From Amycolatopsis benzoatilytica AK 16/65 (GTDB taxonomy: Bacteria; Actinomycetota; Actinomycetes; Mycobacteriales; Pseudonocardiaceae), in contig NZ_KB912942.1 in NCBI RefSeq assembly GCF_000383915.1, forward strand, positions 6,644,413 through 6,708,412: a DNA stretch of 64,000 nt, in the 5' to 3' direction. The notes under the pieces are model-generated. The model saw only the letters and a program-made list of their open reading frames with translations, had not been told where the DNA came from and did no database searches. The position numbers and the translations under genes were made by a program. Positions within the stretch are counted from its first letter, which is position 1. The number at the start of each line of letters is the position of its first letter. Shown here one piece after another: positions 15,244 to 23,396 of this stretch.

Positions 15244-17667
15244 ATGAACGTCCGGCAGGAGGCTTTTTGCCTCGCCGATCCGTGGTTCTTCGATCGCCGA
15301 ACGGAAAGCCCGGAGAACGACCTGGTCACCGCCCCGCCAGGGCCACTGTGGACAGTCGAGGACCGGGGGCCGTGGCGTTGTTTCCGGCCGCACTGCGCCG
15401 ACCTGCCGGACCAGGGCTGGGCGCTCGAGGTTTCCGCCGCCGTGGGCAATGCCGGCCGGGTGCTGGACCAGGTCCGGCAGTACTGTCGGGAACACCGGCA
15501 CGTGCATCGGCACTTGCGTTCCCGGTCGATTCTGCTGGACCACAATGCCGAATATCCGACCAGTTCCGGAACTGGCGCTCTCGCGACTATTTATCCGCCC
15601 GACAACAACACTCTGGAACACCTCCTCGATGATCTTTCCGAACTGCTCGAAGGCGAGGTCGGACCGGATATCGACGGCGCGCTCCGCTGCGGAGAATGCC
15701 CGATTCACGTCCGTTACGGCGGGTTCGCCGAACAGTGGACCGAGGACGCCAGCCTCCGGGTGCCCGCGATCCGGCGGCCGAGCGGCGCGCTCGAACCCGA
15801 AGCCCTCGGCCCGGACTTCTCCGTACCAGCCTGGGCCGAGATCCCCGGCTGCGTCGCCGAACACCTCGAAGCGACGGCGCCGGACCCGCCGCACCCGGTC
15901 GCCGAGATGCTGCACCGCGCCCACGGCACCGCCGTCTACCTGGCCGAGCGCGCCGGCGAGCGGGTGCTCATCGAGGAAGCCTGGCCCTACACCGGCCTGG
16001 ACGGCGACGGCCTCGACGCCACCGCCCGGCTCGCCCGCAAGTACGACCTGCTCCGGCGGCTCGCCGGAATTCCCGGCGTGCCGACCGCCCACAGCTACAC
16101 CTTCGATCGCCGCCACTACCTGGTCCGCGAGTGCCTTCCTGGCGTCCCGCTGGATGTCTGGCTCGCGCGGCACTACCCGCTCGCCGGCCTCGACTGTCCC
16201 AGCCGCGACCTGGCCGGCTACCGCGCCCGAGCGCTGTCCGTACTGAGCCAAGCGGACCGGATCGTCGCCGCGGCACGCGAACGCGGCGTCGCGCTCGACA
16301 ACCCGCGGGACCTCCTGATAGCCCGGGACGGCACGGTCTCGCTGACTGGCTTCACCAGCGATGAGACCCCGTTGCGACTGCGGCTGTTCCTCCCGCTCGC
16401 TCCGGTTCACCGCCTCGTGCCGGAGAGAGTCCGGCGGGCCGCCGAATTCGCCGAACGCCGGTTTTCGCTGCCGGACGGCTACGCGGACAGCGTCGCGCCC
16501 CCCGCTGAACCGCCGCGCACCCAGTTCGACGAGACCCGCCCGGATTGGCCTCTGGTGCGCAAGCAGATCGCCGAGGCCGTCCTCAACTGCGCGACGCCGC
16601 ACCGCACCGACCGGCTGTTCCCGGGCGACATCGACCAGTTCCGTATCGGCGGCACCGGCTTCGGCGTCGGCGCGGCCGGCGTCCTGCACTCGCTGCACGT
16701 CACCGGCGCCGGCCGCTATCCCGACCATGAGCAGTGGCTCCTCGACGCGGTCCGCCGGGACCCGCCCCGGCGCGCCGGTTTCTTCGACGGCAGCAGCGGG
16801 GTCGCTTACGTGCTGGAGGAATTCGGCTACCGCGACGAGGCGAGCGAACTCCTCGCCGCGTCGCGCGGGCTGGCCGACCAGACCGTCGGCCACGATCTGG
16901 CGAGCGGCCTGGCCGGCATCGGCTTGACCCGGCTGCACCTCGCCGGCGTCCGCCGCGACAACGAGTTCGGCCGGCAAGCCCTGGACACCGGCGTCCGCCT
17001 CGCCGAGTCACTGGACACCGCCGAGCCGCCGGACGGCACCGCGCGGGCCGGGCTGCTGCACGGGTGGGCCGGGCCCGCGCTGCTGTTTCTGCGCCTCTAC
17101 GAGCGCACTGGCGAACCGGCCTGGCTGTCGTTCGCGGATCAGGCCCTCGAACGGGATCTGGAGGAGTGCGTCCCGGCGCCGGACGGCTCGCTGCCGGTCC
17201 GGGACGACGACCGAGGACTCCGGCGGGAGGCGGGCGTCGGCAGTGCCGGGATCCTGATCGTCGCCGAGCAGCTCGCGCGGCTGCGCCCCGACGCGAGGTC
17301 CGCGCGCTGCCTGACCGCATTGCGCGTCGCGTGCCGCAGCGAGTTCGTGCTCCATCCGGGCCTGCTCAACGGCCGTTGCGGACTCGCCGCCGCGCTGGCG
17401 TTCAGCAGCAGCCAGGACCGGTGCACCCGCGACGCGATCGACCGCCATCTCGCGCGGCTCTCCTGGCACGCCGTCCCGTTCCACGGCGGGCTCGCCTTCC
17501 CGGGCACCGGGCTGCTGCGGTTGTCCGCCGATGTCGCCACCGGGAGCGCGGGCGTTCTGTGCACGCTCGCCGCGCTTCAGGACGGGACCGAACTGCTTCC
17601 GTTCCTCGGCCCTACGCCGCGTCCGCGGGTACCGCGAGCGGTCCACGAACCATCCACAATGGACTGA
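15244..17667 (+). CDS. Class III lanthipeptide synthetase (LanKC) homologue with degenerate kinase
   Basis: The 807-residue protein has the three-part LanKC layout: an N-terminal lyase-like region (1 to about 210), a kinase-like region (about 225-400) and a LanC-like cyclase region (about 430-790). The cyclase part has LLHGWAGPALLFLRLYERTG, LLNGRCGLAAAL and LLRLSADVATGSAGVL and lacks the Cys-His zinc site, as class III enzymes do. In the kinase part the expected ATP-binding Lys of VIKEARP is Glu (VLIEEAWPYTGLDGDG, residue 244). The catalytic loop reads LDNPRDLLI (352-359) where the family has GDLxPxNVLV, and the metal-binding Asp of the DFE motif is Gly (LTGF, 369). It may therefore not phosphorylate. 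No precursor peptide, transporter or protease gene is adjacent. Family assignment is strong; activity is doubtful. Confidence 0.88.
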   Translation: MNVRQEAFCLADPWFFDRRTESPENDLVTAPPGPLWTVEDRGPWRCFRPHCADLPDQGWALEVSAAVGNAGRVLDQVRQYCREHRHVHRHLRSRSILLDHNAEYPTSSGTGALATIYPPDNNTLEHLLDDLSELLEGEVGPDIDGALRCGECPIHVRYGGFAEQWTEDASLRVPAIRRPSGALEPEALGPDFSVPAWAEIPGCVAEHLEATAPDPPHPVAEMLHRAHGTAVYLAERAGERVLIEEAWPYTGLDGDGLDATARLARKYDLLRRLAGIPGVPTAHSYTFDRRHYLVRECLPGVPLDVWLARHYPLAGLDCPSRDLAGYRARALSVLSQADRIVAAARERGVALDNPRDLLIARDGTVSLTGFTSDETPLRLRLFLPLAPVHRLVPERVRRAAEFAERRFSLPDGYADSVAPPAEPPRTQFDETRPDWPLVRKQIAEAVLNCATPHRTDRLFPGDIDQFRIGGTGFGVGAAGVLHSLHVTGAGRYPDHEQWLLDAVRRDPPRRAGFFDGSSGVAYVLEEFGYRDEASELLAASRGLADQTVGHDLASGLAGIGLTRLHLAGVRRDNEFGRQALDTGVRLAESLDTAEPPDGTARAGLLHGWAGPALLFLRLYERTGEPAWLSFADQALERDLEECVPAPDGSLPVRDDDRGLRREAGVGSAGILIVAEQLARLRPDARSARCLTALRVACRSEFVLHPGLLNGRCGLAAALAFSSSQDRCTRDAIDRHLARLSWHAVPFHGGLAFPGTGLLRLSADVATGSAGVLCTLAALQDGTELLPFLGPTPRPRVPRAVHEPSTMD

Positions 17668-17673
17668 CCGACT

Positions 17674-17687
17674 ACTTGTCGACAAGT
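17674..17687. promoter_or_regulatory. Perfect 14-bp palindrome in the LanKC-cvn gap
   Basis: ACTTGTCGACAAGT is a perfect palindrome just 7 bases after the LanKC stop, at the start of the 378-bp gap 17668-18045 that must contain the cvn promoter. It could be an operator; a terminator is unlikely because there is no loop and no T-tract. Further along, CTTTTTAAATCAC (about 17739-17751) is unusually AT-rich for this genome. No gene was found in the gap. Confidence 0.45.
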
Positions 17688-18045
17688 CAATTCGACGACT
17701 GCCCACTGGCCGGGACGGCGAAGAGTGCCCGGACACTTTTTAAATCACTCGTTCAGCCCAGCCCGTTCGGCGGAATTCCGCGTCCGGGGCCCGTGCCTCG
17801 GCAAACGCCGTAGTAAGTCGCCGCTACCCTCGGTCACCCTCGTCAAGACGCCGTTCAGCTGCCCGCTCGGCCCCACCGCTGGCCGCTCTTTCGTGGTAAA
17901 AACCGAGGCTGTTCCGTTCCGTGGGCCTACGAAGGGTGTGTCCGAGATTTCCGTGACCAGGACCACCCGAACCCACTGGCGTGTCCGCTTCCCCGGCCGT
18001 GTCCCGCACTCTCGCCGAGGGTGACCCAGGAGTTCGTGAATCATC

Positions 18046-20472
18046 GTGGAGAACAAGGACGACCCCGGCAAGGCATACGACAAGTCGATCCGGAAGAGAC
18101 TGACCCGGACCGTCCTGATCCCGAGCATCACCCTGCTCGTGTTGTGGGCGGTGCTGGCGACAGCCTTCTTCATCAACGGCTTGTACGTGCGGCTTGTCGC
18201 GGGCTCGGTGCGCGACGTGTCGATCCCCGCGCTCACCGCGCTGTCGTCGCTGCAGCAAGAACGCCAGCTGGCTCTGCAGTTCCTGGACAGCCCTAGCGCC
18301 GGACCGCAGCAGCTGCAGCAACAGCAGCAGGACACCGACGGCAAGCTCAAGGGCCTGCAGGACGCCTTCGCCGCCACCATTTCCAGTGCGCCCGACGAGA
18401 TCGCCTCGAAGGTCACCGCGCTGAAGGGACAGCTCGACCAGCTACCGGTGGTGCGTTCGCAGGTCACCTTCCGCAGCGTCAACCGCGCGCAGGTCAACGG
18501 GTACTACAACGGTGTACTCGATTCCGCGGCGACGCTGTTCGACACCCAGGCGCGCATCGTCCCGGACGCGACCGCGGTACAGGGCGCGATCTCGGCGACC
18601 TCGCTGTTCCGGGCGGGCGACCTGATGTCGCGCGAAACCTCGCTGGTGTCCGCCGCGTTCGCCGGTGGCACCTTCGAGCCGGACGACTTCGTGCAGTTCT
18701 CCCAGTTCGTCGGCTACTACCGGACGCAGCTGGCGCAGCTCGCGCCGTTCCTCGAACCCGCGGTGCGCCAGCACTACCAGACGCTCGCCGCGAGCGACGC
18801 GTGGAAGCGGCTCTCCGCGGCCGAGGCCGCGATCGTCAAGCACGGCCCGTGGAGCAGCAGCGACCAGGAAAACGTGCCGATCACCGCGGCCGACTGGCAC
18901 GCGCTGACCGCGCAGGTTTCCCAAGGTCTGAACCAGCTCACCATCGAACAGGCCGACCAGGTCTCCGCCGCCGCCATCACCGCGGGCAACGCGCAGCTGC
19001 GCAACGCGATCATCGGCAGCATCGTGGCGCTGCTCGCCTCGCTGGCCGCGATCATCGTCGCGGTGCGGGTGTCCCGCTCGCTGGTCGACCGGACCCTGAT
19101 GACCCGGCTGGAGCGGCTGCGCAACGACTCGCTCGACCTGGCGCGCAACCGGCTGCCGAAGATCGTCGGCAGGCTCAAGAGCGGCGAGCCGGTGGACGTC
19201 GAGGCCGAACTGCCGAAGCTGGACCACGGCCGGGACGAGATCGGCCAGGTGGCCGAAGCGTTCAACACCGCGCAGCTGACCGCCGTCAACGCCGCGGCCA
19301 GCGAGGCGAAGGCGCGCAGCGGTGTGCACAACGTGTTCCTCGGCATCGCGCACCGCAACCAGGTGCTGGTACACCGTCAGCTGCAGATTCTGGACGAAAT
19401 GGAAAGCCGCGAAGAGAACTCGACCCAGCTCGCCTCGCTGTTCCAGCTGGACCACCTCGCCGCCCGCGCTCGGCGGACCACGGAAAACCTGATCATCCTC
19501 GGCGGCAAGCAGCCCGGACGGCGCTGGCGCAAGCCGGTGTCGCTGATGGAGGTACTGCGCGCGGCCGTGTCCGAGACCGAGCAGTACTCGCGAGTGCAGG
19601 TCGAGCAGGTGCCAGACGTCGCGATCGTCGGCACCGCGGTCGCCGACACCATCCACCTGGTCGCCGAACTGGTGGACAACGCGACGTCGTTCTCCCCGCC
19701 CGGTTCGCAGGTCGAGGTGACCAGCCGGATGGTCGCCCGCGGCGTCGTGGTCGACGTGTCCGACCAGGGGCTGGGCATGAAGGAGGGCGTGCGCGACTGG
19801 GCCAACTCGATGATGGCCGACGCGCCCGAATTCGACGCGATGGCGCTGCGCGCGGACTCCAGCCTCGGCCTGTTCGTGGTCGCGCGGCTGGCGTCGCGGC
19901 TCGGCATCACGGTCACCTTCGACCCGTCCCGCTACGGCGGCACCCGGGCGACCGTGCTGATCCCGTCGAACCACTTGGCCGACCCGAACGCGTCCGACCC
20001 GGCCATGGAGGCCCCGGAGCTGGCCCAGGTGGGCGCCTCCGCATCGGAGAGCGCGCCGGTCGCGCGGCCGGTTCCGGAGGCGGCCGAGCCGGCGCCGCGG
20101 CCGTTCCCGGCCCGTCCGCTGCCCTCGCCGGTCCCGCGCGAACCGCAGCACCGCGCGGAACCGGACGCGCACTCGCCGGTTTCGGGCACGTTGGACGTCT
20201 CGGGTACTCCGCAGGCTCCGGCCACCGCGCAGGTCCCGCCGCACGTCCCGGCCGCGCCGCGCGCCGCCGAACCGGATCTGAGCGAGCTGCGCGGCGACGA
20301 CCGGCCGCGGCTCCCGCGCCGGCAGCCGCAGCAGAACCTGGTCGCGCAGCTGCAGGACGACCCGGGCGCGGAGGAAGTGGACGTCACCAACGCGGGCGAA
20401 ACCACGGCGCGGACGCTCATGGCGTTCGCCAAGGGGACCCGCCGGGCCCGCGGCGGGCAAAATGACGCATAA
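18046..20472 (+). CDS. cvnA: Conservon sensor kinase-like protein CvnA
   Basis: The 808-residue protein starts with GTG and has a cytoplasmic N-terminus, TM1 (about 25-47), an extracellular nitrate/nitrite-sensing-type helical domain (about 60-315), TM2 (about 325-345), a linker, and a histidine-kinase-type ATPase domain. The ATPase has N-box ELVDNATSFSPPGS, G1 box DQGLGMKEG and SSLGLFVVARLASRLG. The region AHRNQVLVHRQLQILDEMES takes the place of a classical H-box, as usual in conservons. The last 170 residues are Pro/Ala/Glu-rich and disordered. In Streptomyces, CvnA proteins pair with the small proteins encoded next to them in G-protein-like signalling. The signal is unknown. Confidence 0.92.
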   Translation: MENKDDPGKAYDKSIRKRLTRTVLIPSITLLVLWAVLATAFFINGLYVRLVAGSVRDVSIPALTALSSLQQERQLALQFLDSPSAGPQQLQQQQQDTDGKLKGLQDAFAATISSAPDEIASKVTALKGQLDQLPVVRSQVTFRSVNRAQVNGYYNGVLDSAATLFDTQARIVPDATAVQGAISATSLFRAGDLMSRETSLVSAAFAGGTFEPDDFVQFSQFVGYYRTQLAQLAPFLEPAVRQHYQTLAASDAWKRLSAAEAAIVKHGPWSSSDQENVPITAADWHALTAQVSQGLNQLTIEQADQVSAAAITAGNAQLRNAIIGSIVALLASLAAIIVAVRVSRSLVDRTLMTRLERLRNDSLDLARNRLPKIVGRLKSGEPVDVEAELPKLDHGRDEIGQVAEAFNTAQLTAVNAAASEAKARSGVHNVFLGIAHRNQVLVHRQLQILDEMESREENSTQLASLFQLDHLAARARRTTENLIILGGKQPGRRWRKPVSLMEVLRAAVSETEQYSRVQVEQVPDVAIVGTAVADTIHLVAELVDNATSFSPPGSQVEVTSRMVARGVVVDVSDQGLGMKEGVRDWANSMMADAPEFDAMALRADSSLGLFVVARLASRLGITVTFDPSRYGGTRATVLIPSNHLADPNASDPAMEAPELAQVGASASESAPVARPVPEAAEPAPRPFPARPLPSPVPREPQHRAEPDAHSPVSGTLDVSGTPQAPATAQVPPHVPAAPRAAEPDLSELRGDDRPRLPRRQPQQNLVAQLQDDPGAEEVDVTNAGETTARTLMAFAKGTRRARGGQNDA

Positions 20473-20514
20473 CGACCGAACACCTCACCACACCGAAAGT
20501 CAGGGTCTGTCCGC

Positions 20515-20940
20515 ATGAACGAGTACGGGAACTCCACCCCTGATCTCAACTGGCTGCTCGACGACGTCGTCAACCGCGTCGTCGGCGCACAGAACGCCAT
20601 CGTGCTGTCGGCCGACGGGCTGCTGCTCGGCAAGTCTTCCGGGATGAGCAAGGACGACTCCGACCAGCTCTCGGCCATCGCGTCCAGCCTGCAGAGCCTC
20701 GCCAAGGGAGTGAGCAGGCAGTTCAACCGCGGCCCGGTGCTGCAGAACATGATCGAGATGGAACGCGGCTACCTCTTCGTGTCGGCCGCCGGGCAGGGCG
20801 CCTGCCTCGCCGTGCTCGCCGGCGCGGACATCGACGTCGAAATGATCGCGTACGAGATGAACCGGCTGGTCAAGCGAGTCGGCGACTATCTGGCGTCGGC
20901 CCCGCGCGAGGCCGCGAACCTGCTACGGGAGGCGACGTGA
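20515..20940 (+). CDS. cvnB: Conservon roadblock/LC7 protein CvnB
   Basis: This 141-residue roadblock/LC7 domain protein (LDDVVNRVVGAQNAIVLSADGLLLGKSSGM at its N-terminus) follows cvnA after 42 bp. The fold is known from MglB-type activators that act on small GTPases. In conservons it probably dimerises and helps link the sensor CvnA to the GTPase CvnD. It is soluble and has no catalytic motif. Its stop overlaps the start of cvnC as GTGA, so expression is coupled. Confidence 0.93.
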   Translation: MNEYGNSTPDLNWLLDDVVNRVVGAQNAIVLSADGLLLGKSSGMSKDDSDQLSAIASSLQSLAKGVSRQFNRGPVLQNMIEMERGYLFVSAAGQGACLAVLAGADIDVEMIAYEMNRLVKRVGDYLASAPREAANLLREAT

Positions 20941-21302
20941 GCGACGACAGCTGGTACGACGAAGCCGCCGGGCCGCTGATCCGGCCCTACACGATTACCA
21001 GCGGGCGGACGCCGTCCGACCACCCGCTCGACCTCTCCACCCAGGTGATGACCCTGCAGCAGGGCTCGGACCCGATCGGGCTCGGCCCGGAGCACGTGGC
21101 GATCACGCAGCTGTGCCGTCGGCCGTTGTCGGTCGCCGAGATCGCGGTGTACGTGAAGCTGCCGCTCGGCGTCGTGCGCGTGCTGTGCGGGGACCTGATC
21201 GACCGCGGCCTGGTCATCACCCGCGCTCCGTCCCGTCAGCCGGCCCAGATGCCGGACCACGAAACTCTCCAGGCGGTTCTCGATGGCCTCATCAAGCTCT
21301 GA
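20937..21302 (+). CDS. cvnC: Conservon DUF742 protein CvnC
   Basis: The 121-residue DUF742 protein has the typical start (WYDEAAGPLIRPYTITSGR) followed by a winged-helix-like region, ALCRRPLSVAEIAVYVKLPLGVVRVLCGDLIDRGLV in outline. The family occurs almost only in actinobacterial conservons, between the roadblock protein and the GTPase. It may bind DNA or act as an adaptor; neither is proven. The GTG start overlaps the cvnB stop, and the cvnD start lies 20 bases inside this gene. Confidence 0.93.
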   Translation: MSDDSWYDEAAGPLIRPYTITSGRTPSDHPLDLSTQVMTLQQGSDPIGLGPEHVAITQLCRRPLSVAEIAVYVKLPLGVVRVLCGDLIDRGLVITRAPSRQPAQMPDHETLQAVLDGLIKL

Positions 21303-21873
21303 AGACGCCGCGGCCGACTCGGTCCCGACGCCGGTCAAGATCATCATCGCCGGCGGGTTCGGCGCCGGAAAGACCACCATGGTCGGCTCGGTCAGCGAAA
21401 TCCCGCCGCTGTCCACCGAGGAGGTGCTGACCGAAGCGAGCACCGGCATCGACGACCTGTCCGGCGTGGAGCACAAGAAGACCACCACGGTCGCGCTCGA
21501 CTTCGGCCGGATCACCATCTCGCCGCGGCACGTGCTGTACCTGTTCGGCACGCCCGGTCAGGAACGGTTCTGGTTCATGTGGGACGACCTGGCCCGCGGC
21601 GCGATCGGCACCGTGGTGCTGGTCGACACCCGCCGGCTGGAGACCAGCTTCGCGGCGGTCGATTTCTTCGAGCGGCGGAAGATCCCGTTCATCGTGGCGG
21701 TGAACTGCTTCGACAACGCGCCGCGCTACACCGCCGAAGAGATCCGCGAGGCGCTCGTGGTGCCTGATGGCGTGCCGATCGTGATGTGCGATGCGCGGCA
21801 CCGGGATTCGAGCAAGATCGCGTTGATCAGGCTGGTGAAGCACGCGATGACCGTGGTGCCGCAACCGGCTTGA
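21283..21873 (+). CDS. cvnD: Conservon small GTPase-like protein CvnD
   Basis: The 196-residue Ras-like P-loop protein has GGFGAGKTTMVG (Walker A), a switch region STGIDDLSGVEHKKTTTVALDFG, GTPGQERFWFMWDDL (the DxxGQ-like switch II) and VAVNCFDNAP in the position of the NKxD motif. Conservon GTPases bind and slowly hydrolyse GTP and are thought to be tuned by the CvnB/CvnC pair and the membrane sensor. It completes a standard four-gene conservon with overlapping genes. Downstream is a triple palindromic repeat in the gap shared with the converging tryptophanase gene. Confidence 0.93.
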   Translation: MASSSSEDAAADSVPTPVKIIIAGGFGAGKTTMVGSVSEIPPLSTEEVLTEASTGIDDLSGVEHKKTTTVALDFGRITISPRHVLYLFGTPGQERFWFMWDDLARGAIGTVVLVDTRRLETSFAAVDFFERRKIPFIVAVNCFDNAPRYTAEEIREALVVPDGVPIVMCDARHRDSSKIALIRLVKHAMTVVPQPA

Positions 21874-21877
21874 GATC

Positions 21878-21958
21878 ACCCCAATGCCACATTGGGTGCG
21901 TCAGATGCACCCAATGTGGCATTCGGTGCGTCACATGCACCCAATGCCACATTGGGGC
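21878..21958. repeat. AATGTGGCATT-family triple palindrome, copy A
   Basis: Three palindromic units start at 21881, 21911 and 21941, an exact 30-bp period. Each reads about CACCCAATG-nnn-CATTGGGTG; the centres are CCA, TGG and CCA. A second element of the same design is at 36566-36648. Both sit in gaps between converging genes (here cvnD and tryptophanase). A terminator or transcription barrier is the likeliest role. Confidence 0.88.
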
Positions 21959-21975
21959 GTGGGCAGGCCGGGGTA

Positions 21976-23349
21976 CTAGCGGACCGGTTCCATCCGAAGG
22001 TTGAAGTGCCGCAGGATCTTCGGCGCGTCGACGATCCGGTAGCCCGGCACCTGCTCCGGGTTCTTCGCGATGTCGCCGAGGATTTCGGCCACGTAGTCGT
22101 AGTGGCCCTGGGTGTACACCCGTCGCGGCAGCGCGATCCGGACCAGCTCGAACGGAGCCGGGGCGACCAGCCGGTTCTGCTCGTCCAGTGTGCCGAGGTA
22201 GAGCGAACCCAGCTCCACACAACGGATTCCGCCCTGCAGGTACATCTCGCAGGCCAGCGAGTGGCCGGGGAACTCGGCGGCGGACAGGTGCGGCAGCAGG
22301 CGTCCGGCGTTCAGGTAGAGCGCGTGGATGCCGGCCGGCTGGACGATGTCCACCCCGGCTTCGTTGGCCTGCTGCGCGAGCCGCGCCGCCTCGGCCGCGC
22401 GCGCCGCGAGGTAGTCCGGGTTCACGACTTCCCGCAGTCCTTGCGCGACCCGGTCGAGGTCGTGCGCGCCGAGCCCGCCGTAGGTGCGGAAGCCTTCGGT
22501 GGCGATCAGGTTGATCTCGCAGCGCTGGGCGAGTTCCGGGTCGGTGAGCCCGATGAACGCGCCCATCGGCGAGATGCCGTCCTTCTTCAGGCTCGCCACA
22601 CAGCCGTCGACCAGGCCGAACGCCTCACGGGCGACCTCGCGCGGCGACTTGCCGCGATAGCCCTCTTCGCGCTGGATGACCAGCCACGCGTTCTCCGCGA
22701 ACCGCGCCGCGTCAAGGAAAACCGGCACCCCGTGCGCTCGCGCGAGCTTCGCCGCCGCGGCCAGGTTGGCCATCGACACCGGCTGGCCGCCGCCGCCGTT
22801 GTTGGTGATGGTGAGCAGCACCTGGCCGACCCGGGATCCGTCCGGGCCGGTCAGCAGGGTTTCGAGAGCGGCGAGGTCGATGTTGCCTTTGAACGGCTCG
22901 TGGCTGTCCAGATCGCCGAATTCGGCGCAGGGCAGGTCGATCGCCTCGGCGCCGAGCAGCTCGACATTGGCACGCGTGGTGTCGAAGTGCGTGTTGCTCA
23001 CCGAGATCTTGCCGCTCTCCAGGACGCTGGAGAACAGCACACGCTCGGCCGCGCGGCCCTGGTGCACCGGCAGCAGGTGCGGGTAGCCGGTCAGGTCGCT
23101 GAGTGCTTCGCGGAACCGGTAGAACGACTCGGACCCGGCGTAGGACCGGTCGGCGGCGGCCGCGGCGGCCTCTTGCCGGGTGGACACCGCGCCGGTGCCC
23201 GAGTCGGTGAGCAGGTCGATGCTGACCTTGTTCGCGGGCAAGTTGAAGGCGTTGTAGCCCGCCGCGGCGAGCGCCTCCTCGCGCTCGGCTCGGGTGGTGA
23301 CCGGTATTTCGGCGACGACTTGGGCGCGGTACGGCGGGAAGGTCCGCAT
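21976..23349 (-). CDS. tnaA: Tryptophanase (tryptophan indole-lyase)
   Basis: The 457-residue PLP fold-I beta-eliminating lyase begins with FPPYRAQVVAEIPVTTRAER, typical of tryptophanase/tyrosine phenol-lyase. It has the NNGGGGQPVSMANL and FLDAARFAENAWL (PLP-ring Asp) regions and the PLP lysine in SLKKDGISPMGAF (near residue 254). It would split L-tryptophan into indole, pyruvate and ammonia in the cytoplasm. The gene follows an aromatic prenyltransferase by 47 bp on the same strand, the arrangement expected for making dimethylallyl-indoles. Tyrosine phenol-lyase remains an alternative; the neighbouring indole-type prenyltransferase favours tryptophanase. AGAGGA lies about 11 bases before the ATG. 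Confidence 0.85.
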   Translation of the reverse strand: MRTFPPYRAQVVAEIPVTTRAEREEALAAAGYNAFNLPANKVSIDLLTDSGTGAVSTRQEAAAAAADRSYAGSESFYRFREALSDLTGYPHLLPVHQGRAAERVLFSSVLESGKISVSNTHFDTTRANVELLGAEAIDLPCAEFGDLDSHEPFKGNIDLAALETLLTGPDGSRVGQVLLTITNNGGGGQPVSMANLAAAAKLARAHGVPVFLDAARFAENAWLVIQREEGYRGKSPREVAREAFGLVDGCVASLKKDGISPMGAFIGLTDPELAQRCEINLIATEGFRTYGGLGAHDLDRVAQGLREVVNPDYLAARAAEAARLAQQANEAGVDIVQPAGIHALYLNAGRLLPHLSAAEFPGHSLACEMYLQGGIRCVELGSLYLGTLDEQNRLVAPAPFELVRIALPRRVYTQGHYDYVAEILGDIAKNPEQVPGYRIVDAPKILRHFNLRMEPVR

Positions 23350-23396
23350 CTGGATGTTTTCCTCTGCTTTCTCACTACTGCCGGAGAACTGCCGCG

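Noticed and set aside
21878..21958. CRISPR-like short array
   Set aside because: There are only three 30-bp units with no spacers, each palindromic, and the same design recurs at 36566 in the same converging context; no cas genes are present.
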